In this document: positions 34,320 through 42,673 of the stretch, in pieces
Layout: every line of letters begins with the position of its first letter
Position numbering within the stretch: position 1 is the stretch's first letter
Source: a virus
Reading direction: 5' to 3' (one strand)
DNA: 64,000 nt
Virus record (IMG/VR): IMGVR_UViG_3300037104_000796
Coordinates: 98,359-162,358 of that record
Notes under the pieces: model-generated
Database searches by the model: none
What the model was told of the DNA's origin: nothing
What the model saw: only the letters and a program-made list of their open reading frames with translations
Translations under genes and position numbers: made by a program

Positions 34320-35032
34320 ATCTTTTTGTGTTTGCAGTTATCACCATGAAATTGTTTATATGGGCTTGGCTGTGTTAATTTTCCGCACCATTCACATTGT
34401 ATTTTTGGAATATTTTTATGGGATTCACTTAATTTGCTAATAATTTTCTCTGTACGTTCGTAAGATGTATGGGCCGAATTTAGACTAATTTTATTTTTCC
34501 ATTCAATAAGTTTTTTATCAGCAATTTCTTTCCCGTATTTATCTACCCATATATTATATGCATTTGTGCCGAACATTCCGTTTTTTTCTCCAGAGGTTTT
34601 TTTATTTTGTTTTCTTGTAAAAGAAATTTTGTCAATCGATTCTTTTTTATGTTTTTTATCAAACATTGGATTTTTATCGCCATTATGATCAACATTTTCT
34701 TTTTGTTCTGGCGTCCATTTGTAACCTATGCATCCTCGACCTCCTAAATTAAGATTATATCCGCCTTCGCTTACATGAGAATGAAAATATTTTATCCAAA
34801 ATTGTTCTTTTTCACTCCAATCGATTAAGTCGATATATTCTATAATTCCCATTATAAAATTATCGGGTTTATATTTTTTAATTGCTGCATCTAATGTTTT
34901 ACTGCTCCCATAATATTTGTCTTTGTCAAATTCTTTATTTGAAGCGTGAAAGCCTACATAACATTTTTTGTTTATCATGTTTTTAATCATGTAAATAAAA
35001 TGATATTTATATGCGCTTTCTACATTAATCAT
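34316..35032 (-). CDS. GIY-YIG homing endonuclease
   Basis: 238 residues. KYHFIYMIKNMINKKCYVGFH opens a GIY-YIG domain, followed by KYYGSSKTLDAAIKKY and YNLNLGGRG. NUMOD3-like repeats and a C-terminal zinc site (CEWCGK, CKHKK) follow. It overlaps the start of the RNA ligase by ATGA, so a third mobile gene flanks this ligase. Confidence 0.85.
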   Translation of the reverse strand: MINVESAYKYHFIYMIKNMINKKCYVGFHASNKEFDKDKYYGSSKTLDAAIKKYKPDNFIMGIIEYIDLIDWSEKEQFWIKYFHSHVSEGGYNLNLGGRGCIGYKWTPEQKENVDHNGDKNPMFDKKHKKESIDKISFTRKQNKKTSGEKNGMFGTNAYNIWVDKYGKEIADKKLIEWKNKISLNSAHTSYERTEKIISKLSESHKNIPKIQCEWCGKLTQPSPYKQFHGDNCKHKKI

Positions 35033-35247
35033 TTACTTTTTCTTCCATGTTTTTTAACAATAATGGTTCCTTCTAATTTATGCCAATCACGTTGACATAC
35101 GTTGTGTGTTCCACCAGACCAATCACCTTCGAGTTCAACTTGGTCAGGTTTGACTCGTAATCCAACGACTAAGAAAGTTTCATTCCCGTGATAAATATCC
35201 GGGTGACAAACTTGGTCGTATAATTCAATTTTATTTTTGTTTCCCAT
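35029..35247 (-). CDS. Hypothetical small protein
   Basis: 72 residues from ATG 35247 (MGNKNKIELYDQVCHPDIY). The longer open frame to 35304 is embedded in the upstream gene. The sequence suggests a small beta-barrel (LVVGLRVKPDQVELEGDW). Unknown function. Confidence 0.5.
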   Translation of the reverse strand: MGNKNKIELYDQVCHPDIYHGNETFLVVGLRVKPDQVELEGDWSGGTHNVCQRDWHKLEGTIIVKKHGRKSK

Positions 35248-35509
35248 CGTCTTGGTAATATGCTTTGTAATTATATGGATCGTATATGTTTTTGGCTTTA
35301 ACATATTCCCAAGGACAAATACTCATTTCACTTTCCTGAGGACTTAATAATTTAAGTTTTGCACATTCAGCAGGAGGATTGTTTTTGATATTAATTACTG
35401 CGTAATCTACTTCGTATAAATACGAACCATCCATCCTTGATTTTCCTAATGCGTTAAATCTTGGATCGTTGATGGGCTTTTTAACTGAAATTACTGCGTT
35501 GTGATTCAT
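35231..35509 (-). CDS. Hypothetical protein
   Basis: 92 residues, no recognised domain. It contains two cysteines far apart and is aromatic at the C-terminus. It overlaps the downstream gene by 17 nt. Confidence 0.5.
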   Translation of the reverse strand: MNHNAVISVKKPINDPRFNALGKSRMDGSYLYEVDYAVINIKNNPPAECAKLKLLSPQESEMSICPWEYVKAKNIYDPYNYKAYYQDDGKQK

Positions 35510-35510
35510 A

Positions 35511-35714
35511 TTAAATTTCGATTAGTGAGTTTTCCGGCAATTCAAAAAATGGGGTTTCATCGAGTTTGTCAGATACAGGAATTCCGTTGAATCCTATGCA
35601 TCCGTAGGTGTACCCACTGTAATAATAAACAGTCTCACCTTCTTTATATGTTCTTTCAAGCCACGGACATTCCTTCTTGGTAACATCTCGTGTAAGTCTG
35701 TATTTTCTCATCAT
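35511..35714 (-). CDS. Hypothetical small protein
   Basis: 67 residues, beginning MMRKYRLTRDVTKKECPWLERTYKEG, likely a single beta-rich domain. Overlaps the upstream gene by ATGA. Confidence 0.5.
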   Translation of the reverse strand: MMRKYRLTRDVTKKECPWLERTYKEGETVYYYSGYTYGCIGFNGIPVSDKLDETPFFELPENSLIEI

Positions 35715-35956
35715 AATATTGTATCTATGTTAAGATTTTCAATCACATTGTCATCAATAATTTGAATGATTTCATTAATCTTTAACATATCAACTCCATC
35801 ATAACGTTCATAAGTCATAATAAGATCATTCTTATCTTTGCAGTATACTGGAAAATCATCCCAATCAAAAGTATCACATACTGAAATGATAAATTGACAT
35901 TTTTTTTCTTTTGCCGTTTTAATCCAGCGATCGACATCTTCTCTACCTACTGCCAT
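35711..35956 (-). CDS. Hypothetical small protein
   Basis: 81 residues. The N-terminus MAVGREDVDRWIKTAKEKKCQFIISVCDTFDWDDFPVYC is of a kind I have seen in uncharacterised phage genes. No catalytic residues can be pointed to. Confidence 0.5.
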   Translation of the reverse strand: MAVGREDVDRWIKTAKEKKCQFIISVCDTFDWDDFPVYCKDKNDLIMTYERYDGVDMLKINEIIQIIDDNVIENLNIDTIL

Positions 35957-35976
35957 GATTTTACGTATTAAAATCG

Positions 35977-36168
35977 TTATTTCTTTTTAGGATTGTTTAT
36001 TGACTCAATCTCTTTATTGATACGAGTTTTGTCACCTTCTGTTAAGGGTATCATCTTAGAAGTTGTTTTGCCATCAACTTTTTCTGGTTTTGTTCCTCTT
36101 AACAATTCTGCTTCTAATAAGCCTTTAGCACTTGCTCTTCTGTTTCTAATTCCTAATGCGCCTTTCAT
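35977..36168 (-). CDS. Hypothetical small basic protein
   Basis: 63 residues, lysine- and arginine-rich (MKGALGIRNRRASAKGLLEAELLRG). It may bind nucleic acid. There is no other indication of function. Confidence 0.45.
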   Translation of the reverse strand: MKGALGIRNRRASAKGLLEAELLRGTKPEKVDGKTTSKMIPLTEGDKTRINKEIESINNPKKK

Positions 36169-36185
36169 ATTTTATGTTTTAGTGA

Positions 36186-36482
36186 TTAAAGTTCAATAAT
36201 TTCCCATTCATCTAATGGAACGTTTATAGTTTTATCAAAATTATATTGATCTTTATAGGCCGGAATTGGCGAATAAGGTTCAATTTTAAAATGCTTTATA
36301 AGAGCCTGTTCTCTTTTTGAAGTTCCTTTTGACCACTGCAATAAAACTCTTACACCGTGTTCAACCCATTTAAGTGAAGGCTTTTTATCATATATTTTTC
36401 CATTAATAGAAAAGTTTCCTGTTCCTCTTGATGGTGTAAAAAACAATCCAGTCGGTTTGTGTAAAATTTTGTAGACTTTCAT
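36186..36482 (-). CDS. Hypothetical protein
   Basis: 98 residues from ATG 36482 (MKVYKILHKPTGLFFTPSRG). A longer frame from 36503 would start inside the TATATT box of the promoter, so it is rejected. The protein is basic and likely cytoplasmic. Confidence 0.55.
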   Translation of the reverse strand: MKVYKILHKPTGLFFTPSRGTGNFSINGKIYDKKPSLKWVEHGVRVLLQWSKGTSKREQALIKHFKIEPYSPIPAYKDQYNFDKTINVPLDEWEIIEL

Positions 36483-36502
36483 ATTATAAGTTTTATAAAG
36501 CA

Positions 36503-36550
36503 AATATAAACAAAATACCTGACATAAAAAAATATTTATGGACTTATTTT
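36503..36550 (-). promoter_or_regulatory. Dyad/TATATT promoter element (copy 9)
   Basis: ATAAATATTTTTTTATGTC is followed by 12 nt and TATATTTG, 21 nt before ATG 36482. Confidence 0.7.
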
Positions 36551-36981
36551 CAAATTATTCTAAACGTTTTGGTCTCGTTAACAGGCCAGAAATATTTTCC
36601 ATCATTAAATCCTTCGTCGCCTGGAAATTTAGGAAGATAGAATTCTTTGTCCTTTTCAATTAAGCGTGCACGCATGGCTCTATGAAAGTTTTTATCACCT
36701 ACCCACCACGGATCTTCATTTTGATGATCAACATCATATTTTATCATTGTGTTTTTGTACCCGCGTCTTACCCATTCGTCAATACAGCAATTTGTGTAAT
36801 ATTTAAGAGAATTGGTGTAGCCCACCCACATTTTAACTGCTGGGTGATTTTGCCATCTTGCCGGTTTTCCTTCAAGAATGTCGACGATTTGTCGAGCTTC
36901 AACTCGTTGTTTTCCTAAACGTTTCATATCCAAAGATTGTACACTTCGGATAAAATTAGGGTACGGAAGAAAAGTTTGCAT
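36550..36981 (-). CDS. Pyrimidine-dimer glycosylase-related (MSMEG_6728-like) protein
   Basis: 143 residues. MQTFLPYPNFIRSVQSLDMKRLGKQRVEARQIV and NHPAVKMWVGYTNSLKYY are characteristic of the MSMEG_6728-like family, which relates to T4 endonuclease V-type (Pyr_excise) proteins. Whether it acts on UV photoproducts is untested. It has its own hairpin-TATATT promoter. Confidence 0.65.
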   Translation of the reverse strand: MQTFLPYPNFIRSVQSLDMKRLGKQRVEARQIVDILEGKPARWQNHPAVKMWVGYTNSLKYYTNCCIDEWVRRGYKNTMIKYDVDHQNEDPWWVGDKNFHRAMRARLIEKDKEFYLPKFPGDEGFNDGKYFWPVNETKTFRII

Positions 36982-37004
36982 TTAAGAGATGTTTTGTGTA
37001 AGCT

Positions 37005-37041
37005 AATATAATCAAAAAGCCTGATTTAAAAAAATCAGGCG
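37005..37041 (-). promoter_or_regulatory. Hairpin plus TATATT element (variant copy 10)
   Basis: GCCTGATT-TTTTTAA-ATCAGGC with TTTTTGAT then TATATTAG. The TC of the second arm keeps the 12-nt distance to TATATT. It is a probable terminator of the 37065 gene and promoter of the 36550 gene. Confidence 0.7.
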
Positions 37042-37064
37042 TGTTAAATGTTTGTTAAAGAATG

Positions 37065-37508
37065 TTATAACAATTCTTGTGATCCGCCCCATGATTTTTT
37101 AAAATCACGATCATCACGATTAAAATCATCACCATTAAATTCTTCACCGGCTTCGTCGTTTGTATCTTCAGCAGATTCTTCATCATCTTCGTCTTCATCC
37201 TCGTCTTCCCAATCATCAGAACCTTCTCTTACCATTCCCCATTCATCTGAGAAATCAGTATAATCAACTTCCAATTCATCCAATATTTCTTCTACTTCAC
37301 CTGGGAAATATCCTTCTTCATCTTTATCACGATTTGTAAGTCCTGTTATTTCATTCCAATTAGTATCAATAAATGATGCCAAATCTGAGGGGCTAACATC
37401 GCCCAAATCTCTAATTTCGTATTCTCCTACAAATAGTTTTGCCCAATAATTTTGTACAAAATTCATTTTTGCAGCATCCGATATTTCATTTATAACTTTT
37501 GCTCTCAT
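37065..37508 (-). CDS. Leader-tagged highly acidic protein
   Basis: 147 residues. The leader MRAKVINE is followed by a mixed domain, then a long Asp/Glu run (WEDEDEDEDDEESAED, residues 100-120) and a short basic end. Very acidic head-internal proteins are known in T4-like phages. Last gene of a coupled set from 39916. Confidence 0.6.
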   Translation of the reverse strand: MRAKVINEISDAAKMNFVQNYWAKLFVGEYEIRDLGDVSPSDLASFIDTNWNEITGLTNRDKDEEGYFPGEVEEILDELEVDYTDFSDEWGMVREGSDDWEDEDEDEDDEESAEDTNDEAGEEFNGDDFNRDDRDFKKSWGGSQELL

Positions 37509-37526
37509 ATCATTAATTTATTTTAA

Positions 37527-37871
37527 TTACACTACAAGAATTTCATCGTATGGTATGCCCAATTCATTGGCTACTTCAGCTATGATTTTTTCCCCTATCT
37601 TTCCAATTTCATCAGAATCGATATTGCCTAAGCCCTTTTCAACAACGTCAGGTTCCCAACCTTGTTCAACTACTTTCATCCACCAAATATTTCTGCAATC
37701 TTCAATAGTCTCTTCGTCATTTGAATCATTCCAAGGAAGATAATCTTTAAATACTTTTTCCATTTTTGCTTTCCATGCTCTATAAATTTGTGCATGATAT
37801 CTTTGATAAAAAGCACGAACTTTTTTGTCGGCTGAATATTCATCTAAAGCTTCTTTAACTAATTTTTTCAT
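37527..37871 (-). CDS. Leader-tagged small protein
   Basis: 114 residues beginning MKKLVKEALDEYSADKKVRAF. V-K-E/A fits the leader rule. The helical body shows no known domain. Its start overlaps the nucleotidyltransferase stop by ATGA. Confidence 0.6.
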   Translation of the reverse strand: MKKLVKEALDEYSADKKVRAFYQRYHAQIYRAWKAKMEKVFKDYLPWNDSNDEETIEDCRNIWWMKVVEQGWEPDVVEKGLGNIDSDEIGKIGEKIIAEVANELGIPYDEILVV

Positions 37872-38329
37872 ATCGATATTTTATTTTTAATTCCTCTTAA
37901 TTCGGGTTCTTTCCAAGTCATTTCCATTGCGTTGAAAATTTCTTCCTCATTTTCTCCTGCAATGAATTCGCGGGTTTCTCTATCATACAAGCCTTTTTGA
38001 TTTAAAAGCATTCCTTTGCGTTTTGCTTTGGCTCTCATTATGATGTTAAATTCCTGAGGTCCTGTTAAAAACAAAAGCATTGCACCAAAATTCTCAGGAT
38101 CAGTTCTGTAAATATCAACTTGTTCACCATCAATAGTGTAACGAGTAATATCTTTGCCTTTAACAAAAGCTACTTGGCCTGGAATCATTGGAACTTTTTC
38201 TCCCATATACACAACATCCAAGTCATGCAAATCCTCTTTTTTTCCACGTCTTGCAGAACCTGCAATGTAGAAATTATCATCTATTGATTTAAGATAATCA
38301 AAAATTTTGTGAGCTTTTTCTGCATTCAT
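37868..38329 (-). CDS. DNA polymerase beta-type nucleotidyltransferase (PolX-like C-terminal domain)
   Basis: 153 residues from ATG 38329 (MNAEKAHKIFDYL); the next upstream ATG at 38359 overlaps the previous gene. IAGSARRGKKEDLHDLDVVY is the G-S-x-R-R-G...D-x-D catalytic motif, and GEQVDIY carries the third acidic residue. FLTGPQEFNIIMRAKAKRKG fits the PolX palm/thumb. It would add nucleotides to a DNA or RNA end; with the CCA-adding-like gene two genes upstream it suggests an end-repair or tRNA-repair set. Confidence 0.8.
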   Translation of the reverse strand: MNAEKAHKIFDYLKSIDDNFYIAGSARRGKKEDLHDLDVVYMGEKVPMIPGQVAFVKGKDITRYTIDGEQVDIYRTDPENFGAMLLFLTGPQEFNIIMRAKAKRKGMLLNQKGLYDRETREFIAGENEEEIFNAMEMTWKEPELRGIKNKISI

Positions 38330-38330
38330 C

Positions 38331-38714
38331 TTAAAATGATTTAGCGTTTTCTTTACCACAAATTAATTTTGCAATAATATATTCTTTGCTTAAAGAATCA
38401 GGAAGACCTTCTCCATCATCGTCGTTGAATTCAGTTTCAAAGAAATCTGCATAATCACCTAAATCTTCATAAGAAAGTTCTGTTTTAGGCGATTCCAGAA
38501 TTTCTTGAATTCCCGCATCGATATGTTCTAACATGTCTTCCAATGTCATATCATATGCATCTGGATTGAATTCATCACCCATAGCTGCAACTTCAGAACC
38601 ATCTGGTGTTGACATACAAAACATACTGTCATCATATTTATCGGGCTTTGGAATTGATTTTAGAATTTTATCTAAATCAGATTCATTTAAACTTTCTTTT
38701 ACTAATTTTTTCAT
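38331..38714 (-). CDS. Leader-tagged acidic protein
   Basis: 127 residues, beginning MKKLVKESLNESDLDKILKS. The leader V-K-E/S is identical in style to the 53357 protein. The body is acidic (GDEFNPDAYDMTLEDMLEHID). It overlaps the CCA-type gene by ATGA and is followed two bases later by the PolX-like gene. Confidence 0.6.
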   Translation of the reverse strand: MKKLVKESLNESDLDKILKSIPKPDKYDDSMFCMSTPDGSEVAAMGDEFNPDAYDMTLEDMLEHIDAGIQEILESPKTELSYEDLGDYADFFETEFNDDDGEGLPDSLSKEYIIAKLICGKENAKSF

Positions 38715-39916
38715 AACGTTTCTAAATATTTTAATGTTTCATTTTTATTCTTCCAATCAAATTTATTCATCAATGCGTCTTTATACATCATACTCATAAT
38801 GTTTCCAACTTCTTCATTCTTAACACCAAATTTGTCCATGATATCATTACCATTAACCGGGATATCACCTAATTTCATTGGTATTTTTCCTGCTTTCATT
38901 TCCTTAATAACTTTCCAAGCTGTTTCAGGCATAACTAATGCATCTTTAAGTGAAGGAGCGGTTCTTAACATCTGGAACACATTCCATTTCGTTTCTGCTT
39001 CAGATTTTTTCATACCTGGCGCAAAATCAATGAATTTGCCAAAATAAGCTTCCAAAGTTTGTAATGCTTTAATTATAACAAATTCACCTTTAAGTCTTTG
39101 TTTGTAAAACTGTGAAGGCGTTACTCCACCAAGAACTCCAAGTATGTAGTAGAAAGAAACTTCATCTAATCCTTCAAAATCTGAAAAATCAGTGTTTATG
39201 AATTTTTTTCCAAACAAAGCTTTATCCATATCACTTTTGTGCATACATTCAAACGCAATCTTTGTGCTTCCGTTTTTATGAAGTATTTTTTGAAATTCTT
39301 CAAGTATACGTTCTCCAGATATTTCTTTAAGCAAATTAGCATTTTTCTTCATTAACTGAAGTGTATTTGGCTCAATATCAAAACGGAATCTTGCTGTAAA
39401 CTGTATAGCACGAACCATACGAAGTGCATCTTCAACAAATGCATTCTTATCAGTTGCTCTAAGTATTTTAGCTTGTAAATCTTTACGACCATTAAATGGG
39501 TCAAGGATTTCATTTGTTTTAACGTTAACAGCTATTGAGTTAACTGTAAAATCTCTACGTTTCAAGTCATCAACTATAGTAACACCTTCTGTGGAAATTT
39601 CGAATCCTTTGTGTCCTGTACCTATTTTTCTATCTACTCTTGGAACTGCAATATCAAAATCTTCTCCTGCGTGATATGTAGGACGAAATTTAATTACAGA
39701 AAATGATTGACCAACAATACTTGTTTTTCCGTAATGTCTTAACAATTCTTTAATATCATCTATTCCTAAGCCGGTAACAACAATATCTATATCCTTAGGA
39801 GATTTATTCATGAATGCATCACGAACACAACCTCCAACAATATATACATTACCTTTTCTTAAAAGAATTTTGATCCAATCTTGAGAACGAAGATCATTTA
39901 TGAGATTTTTTACCAT
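38711..39916 (-). CDS. CCA-adding enzyme/poly(A) polymerase-type nucleotidyltransferase
   Basis: 401 residues. The head domain shows VYIVGGCVRDAFMNKSPKDIDIVV (D-x-D catalytic), RKIGTGHKGFEIST and RRDFTVNSIAVN; the neck shows ILRATDKNAFVEDALRMVRAIQF. These are class II CCA-adding or poly(A) polymerase family features. It could repair 3' ends of tRNAs cleaved by host defence. It has its own dyad/TATATT promoter and heads the transcript down to 37065. Confidence 0.88.
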   Translation of the reverse strand: MVKNLINDLRSQDWIKILLRKGNVYIVGGCVRDAFMNKSPKDIDIVVTGLGIDDIKELLRHYGKTSIVGQSFSVIKFRPTYHAGEDFDIAVPRVDRKIGTGHKGFEISTEGVTIVDDLKRRDFTVNSIAVNVKTNEILDPFNGRKDLQAKILRATDKNAFVEDALRMVRAIQFTARFRFDIEPNTLQLMKKNANLLKEISGERILEEFQKILHKNGSTKIAFECMHKSDMDKALFGKKFINTDFSDFEGLDEVSFYYILGVLGGVTPSQFYKQRLKGEFVIIKALQTLEAYFGKFIDFAPGMKKSEAETKWNVFQMLRTAPSLKDALVMPETAWKVIKEMKAGKIPMKLGDIPVNGNDIMDKFGVKNEEVGNIMSMMYKDALMNKFDWKNKNETLKYLETL

Positions 39917-39944
39917 TAAGTCTTTTGTTTATTTATCTTTATCT

Positions 39945-39992
39945 AATATAACAAAAAAATCCGACAAATAAAAATATTTGACGGATTATTTT
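39945..39992 (-). promoter_or_regulatory. Dyad/TATATT promoter element (copy 11)
   Basis: ATAATCCGTCAAATATTTTTATTTGTCGGAT is followed by 12 nt (from GTC) and TATATTAG, nearly identical to copy 2. Confidence 0.75.
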
Positions 39993-40013
39993 TGAGGGGT
40001 TTGTTTGGGGTGT

Positions 40014-40319
40014 TTATTCGTCTGATCTTGGAGGAAATAAGTAATGTTCCTTCTTAATTAAGTTTCTATTGGTTACTTTAACCAATATGTATATTTCATT
40101 TTCATTCATTTCAACTATTTTTCCTTGAGCACCATACTCAGAAGCAATTCGTACTTCGTCTCCAGATTTTACTGATTTACGAAATTTCTTTATCTTTAGA
40201 GAGGTTGAAATGTTTTGCCATACGATAAAGCCTATGCCTATCACACATATTGCGATTAATACCCACATTAAAATAGCAATAGTTTCAGGTGTTTGATTTT
40301 TTAAAAATTTTTCTATCAT
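40014..40319 (-). CDS. Membrane-anchored small protein with SH3-like domain
   Basis: 101 residues with one membrane span (about residues 15-35) and a C-terminal beta-barrel (KSGDEVRIASEYGAQGKIVEM) recalling YajC-like or KOW folds. Function unknown. It lies downstream of the PAP2 gene. Confidence 0.5.
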   Translation of the reverse strand: MIEKFLKNQTPETIAILMWVLIAICVIGIGFIVWQNISTSLKIKKFRKSVKSGDEVRIASEYGAQGKIVEMNENEIYILVKVTNRNLIKKEHYLFPPRSDE

Positions 40320-40327
40320 GATTTTTA

Positions 40328-40909
40328 TTATTTGATTATGTGTATTTTGTGTACTAAATAAGATGAACCAATTCCAATTAATGCTCCTCCAATAACATCA
40401 GAAGGGTAGTGTGCTCCAAGTTCCATTCGTGAATAACCTACACTTCCGGCCCAAATATAAGCTGGTGCGGCAACATACCATTTAGGATATTGCATACTAA
40501 GTGAAGTTGCTAATGAAAATGCGATTGAAGTATGTCCGGAAGGAAATGAAGGGTCTTTAATAGATTTATATGTATGATTAACAATAATTCCGGGATATTT
40601 ATTGAAAGGTCTTTCTCTTTTAACAGTATATTTTAATCCCATTGTAAATCCTGTTGTAATTGCTACTCCAGCAAATGCTTCGCATCCATTACGAGTTAAG
40701 GTTCTATTTTTAGCTATTAAACCGGCTAAAGCCATTCCAGCAGGAACTCCAAAAGATATAATTGCATCAGAATTTGAGATAAATCTAAAAAAATGATCCT
40801 GATATCTCGGTTGAGTGGAATTAATGTGCTTTAAAATATTCACATCAATATTTTGAGAAAACAAGGATATTGGGACTAATAAAAAAAGCAATATAATAAA
40901 TTTTTTCAT
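40328..40909 (-). CDS. PAP2-family membrane phosphatase
   Basis: 193 residues with an N-terminal signal/anchor. All three acid phosphatase motifs are present: K-x6-RP in KRERPFNKYP, PSGHTS, and SRMELGAHYPSD. PAP2 enzymes remove phosphate from lipids such as undecaprenyl pyrophosphate or phosphatidic acid. In a phage it may act on envelope lipids or lipid A; the substrate cannot be told from sequence. Confidence 0.85.
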   Translation of the reverse strand: MKKFIILLFLLVPISLFSQNIDVNILKHINSTQPRYQDHFFRFISNSDAIISFGVPAGMALAGLIAKNRTLTRNGCEAFAGVAITTGFTMGLKYTVKRERPFNKYPGIIVNHTYKSIKDPSFPSGHTSIAFSLATSLSMQYPKWYVAAPAYIWAGSVGYSRMELGAHYPSDVIGGALIGIGSSYLVHKIHIIK

Positions 40910-40917
40910 CTTCGAAT

Positions 40918-41385
40918 TTAATATTTAGTTGTCCACTTTGGATCGGGTAAGTAGTTATTTTTCTCGCACGATAATAAATAAGTGTATAATTGTTCCCATT
41001 CTACTTCAGGATTAAATCCGGCTTTATCATCAAGCATTATGTTACAATAAAATTTCTTTTCATAAAATCCGAAATTTCCATTTTTGGAACTTATTCCAGG
41101 ATTTTCATTAACTCCATCAAAAAATATTTCATCTTCTTTGAATTTTTCCACGTATTCTTCAATCTCATGTGGAAATGACGAAGTCCAAAGAATCATTTTT
41201 ATGTCAGGTCTTTTTGTTAAAAGTTGAAGAGTTTTCTTGGCATAAGGATAATATTCTGCAGGCCAGGAAACATCTTTATAATTTGGCTTTACGATTGTTC
41301 CGTGTAGATCAATTGCCCAATACGTTTCATACCATTCCTTTTTAAAGGAGTTTGCAAACATTTTTTGTATGTAATCTATCATCAT
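40918..41385 (-). CDS. HAD-like hydrolase with DxHGT motif
   Basis: 155 residues. WAIDLHGTIV is HAD motif I, with His in place of the usual second Asp; MILWTSS fits motif II; IMLDDKAGF fits motif IV. The altered motif I makes phosphatase activity uncertain. Neighbours are a PAP2 phosphatase and a membrane protein. Confidence 0.7.
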   Translation of the reverse strand: MMIDYIQKMFANSFKKEWYETYWAIDLHGTIVKPNYKDVSWPAEYYPYAKKTLQLLTKRPDIKMILWTSSFPHEIEEYVEKFKEDEIFFDGVNENPGISSKNGNFGFYEKKFYCNIMLDDKAGFNPEVEWEQLYTYLLSCEKNNYLPDPKWTTKY

Positions 41386-41401
41386 ACTAATGATGCGGGT
41401 A

Positions 41402-41641
41402 TTAAAAGATTATGAGTAAACAAGCAAGTAATGTGCTAAAAATAACTATATGTTCAAATATAGCTGCAAACAATAAAATTATTTGTACTTTAGGTTTTCT
41501 TGTCGAATAAAGCATCTCCATAGCATCAATTACCTTTTGATCTTTCTTTTGAATTCGTATAAAACTTATTGTCCAAGAACCAATTTTCCACGCATAAATT
41601 ATGAGTGAAAAGATTAAGCCAATTAATAAGAGGGTCTTCAT
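41402..41641 (-). CDS. Small membrane protein
   Basis: 79 residues with two membrane spans (about residues 3-24 and 53-76). No known family. Starts in a TATGA overlap with the 58-residue gene upstream. Confidence 0.55.
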   Translation of the reverse strand: MKTLLLIGLIFSLIIYAWKIGSWTISFIRIQKKDQKVIDAMEMLYSTRKPKVQIILLFAAIFEHIVIFSTLLACLLIIF

Positions 41642-41814
41642 ATTTTTGTAATTATCTGTAATGCAAGTGCGTGATGCTTTTCAGGAATTTTACTGAAATC
41701 GTATACACAATCATAAGGAATATTCATAAATCCGACAATATTATGTTGTCTTCGAATTGTAACAGTTTGATTTGATATAATTGTCAATTTTTCGGATGAG
41801 TCTAAAGTTATCAT
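41638..41814 (-). CDS. 58-residue hypothetical protein
   Basis: A short frame from ATG 41814 fills the gap between the ligase C-terminal gene and the 41402 gene and ends in an overlap with the next start. It begins MITLDSSEKLTIISNQTVTI. No domain is recognised. Confidence 0.5.
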   Translation of the reverse strand: MITLDSSEKLTIISNQTVTIRRQHNIVGFMNIPYDCVYDFSKIPEKHHALALQIITKI

Positions 41815-41817
41815 ATT

Positions 41818-42600
41818 TTAGTTTTTATATGTTCCGTAAGTTACAATTTTTACTCCTTTTTTCTCTGCAGCTTTCATTTTACTGGAGGTTGAATTCAAAT
41901 CATCAGTTATAAGGAAGTTACAATTTTTGTCTGTAACTGATACTTCAACCAAGTTTGGGAATTTTGTTATGAACTCCTCTTTTGTTTTGAATCCGAATGC
42001 TTTGGGTGAGCCAGTCATACAAACGTATATAGTTCCGGCTACTTCCTTTTTATCTTCGGGTTTATCAATCGTTATACCGAGTGATTCGAGTTCACTTACA
42101 AAATATTTGATATTTGATACTATTTCAGGTTCCTGAAGTTTTCTTACAAGTGCTTTTTCAATAGAAGCATAATCAGGAGTTAATCCACAATACTCTCTAG
42201 CTGCTTGTTCAGAAACTTTTCTTCCAATACCATCATATCCTTGAATAAGAATAACCTGAGAATATTTAAGAGATTTGATATTTTTGAAAGCATTTACGAA
42301 AATTTCTTCTGAACGTGAACCCATTGGGATTCCGTATTTCAACATGTTGATGTTATTCTGATTCTTAAGAACCCAAACCATAAGATCGTACATGTTATAA
42401 AAATCCTGAGCAAATGGTTCAATTGTTTTTCCACCAATTCCTTTAAGATCGAGTACTCCAACTGCAGCTCCTAATTTACGAGCGATTCTTCCTTCACAAT
42501 TTTTATTGTTACACATAAGGTGTATGCCATCAAATGTAAGAGGTTCTCCACATGCAGGACATACTGAAGGCATATATTTTTGTAATTCTTTATCTATCAT
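41818..42600 (-). CDS. NAD-dependent DNA ligase, C-terminal part (zinc finger, HhH, BRCT)
   Basis: 260 residues. CPACGEPL and CNNKNCEGRI form the four-Cys zinc finger; VLDLKGIGGKTIEPF and YDGIGRKVSEQAA are helix-hairpin-helix elements; the last 80 residues are a BRCT domain. In bacterial LigA these follow the OB fold in one chain. Here they start at their own ATG with a dyad/TATATT promoter, so the two halves are separate genes and must assemble as a complex. Confidence 0.9.
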   Translation of the reverse strand: MIDKELQKYMPSVCPACGEPLTFDGIHLMCNNKNCEGRIARKLGAAVGVLDLKGIGGKTIEPFAQDFYNMYDLMVWVLKNQNNINMLKYGIPMGSRSEEIFVNAFKNIKSLKYSQVILIQGYDGIGRKVSEQAAREYCGLTPDYASIEKALVRKLQEPEIVSNIKYFVSELESLGITIDKPEDKKEVAGTIYVCMTGSPKAFGFKTKEEFITKFPNLVEVSVTDKNCNFLITDDLNSTSSKMKAAEKKGVKIVTYGTYKN

Positions 42601-42625
42601 AATAATTTATTTTAATTGTATAGTA

Positions 42626-42673
42626 AATATAACAATAATTTCTGACACTAAGAAATATTTTGCCATTTATTTT
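42626..42673 (-). promoter_or_regulatory. Dyad/TATATT promoter element (copy 12) between ligase halves
   Basis: AGTGTC, 12 nt, TATATTTACTATACAATTAAA. The last 20 or so bases are identical to copy 14, suggesting recombination or duplication of a promoter when the gene was divided. Confidence 0.7.

Noticed and set aside
37048-37263. Plus-strand serine-rich 71-residue frame
   Set aside because: It is the antisense of the Asp/Glu-rich stretch of the 37065 gene; GAA/GAT runs read as Ser/Phe on the other strand.
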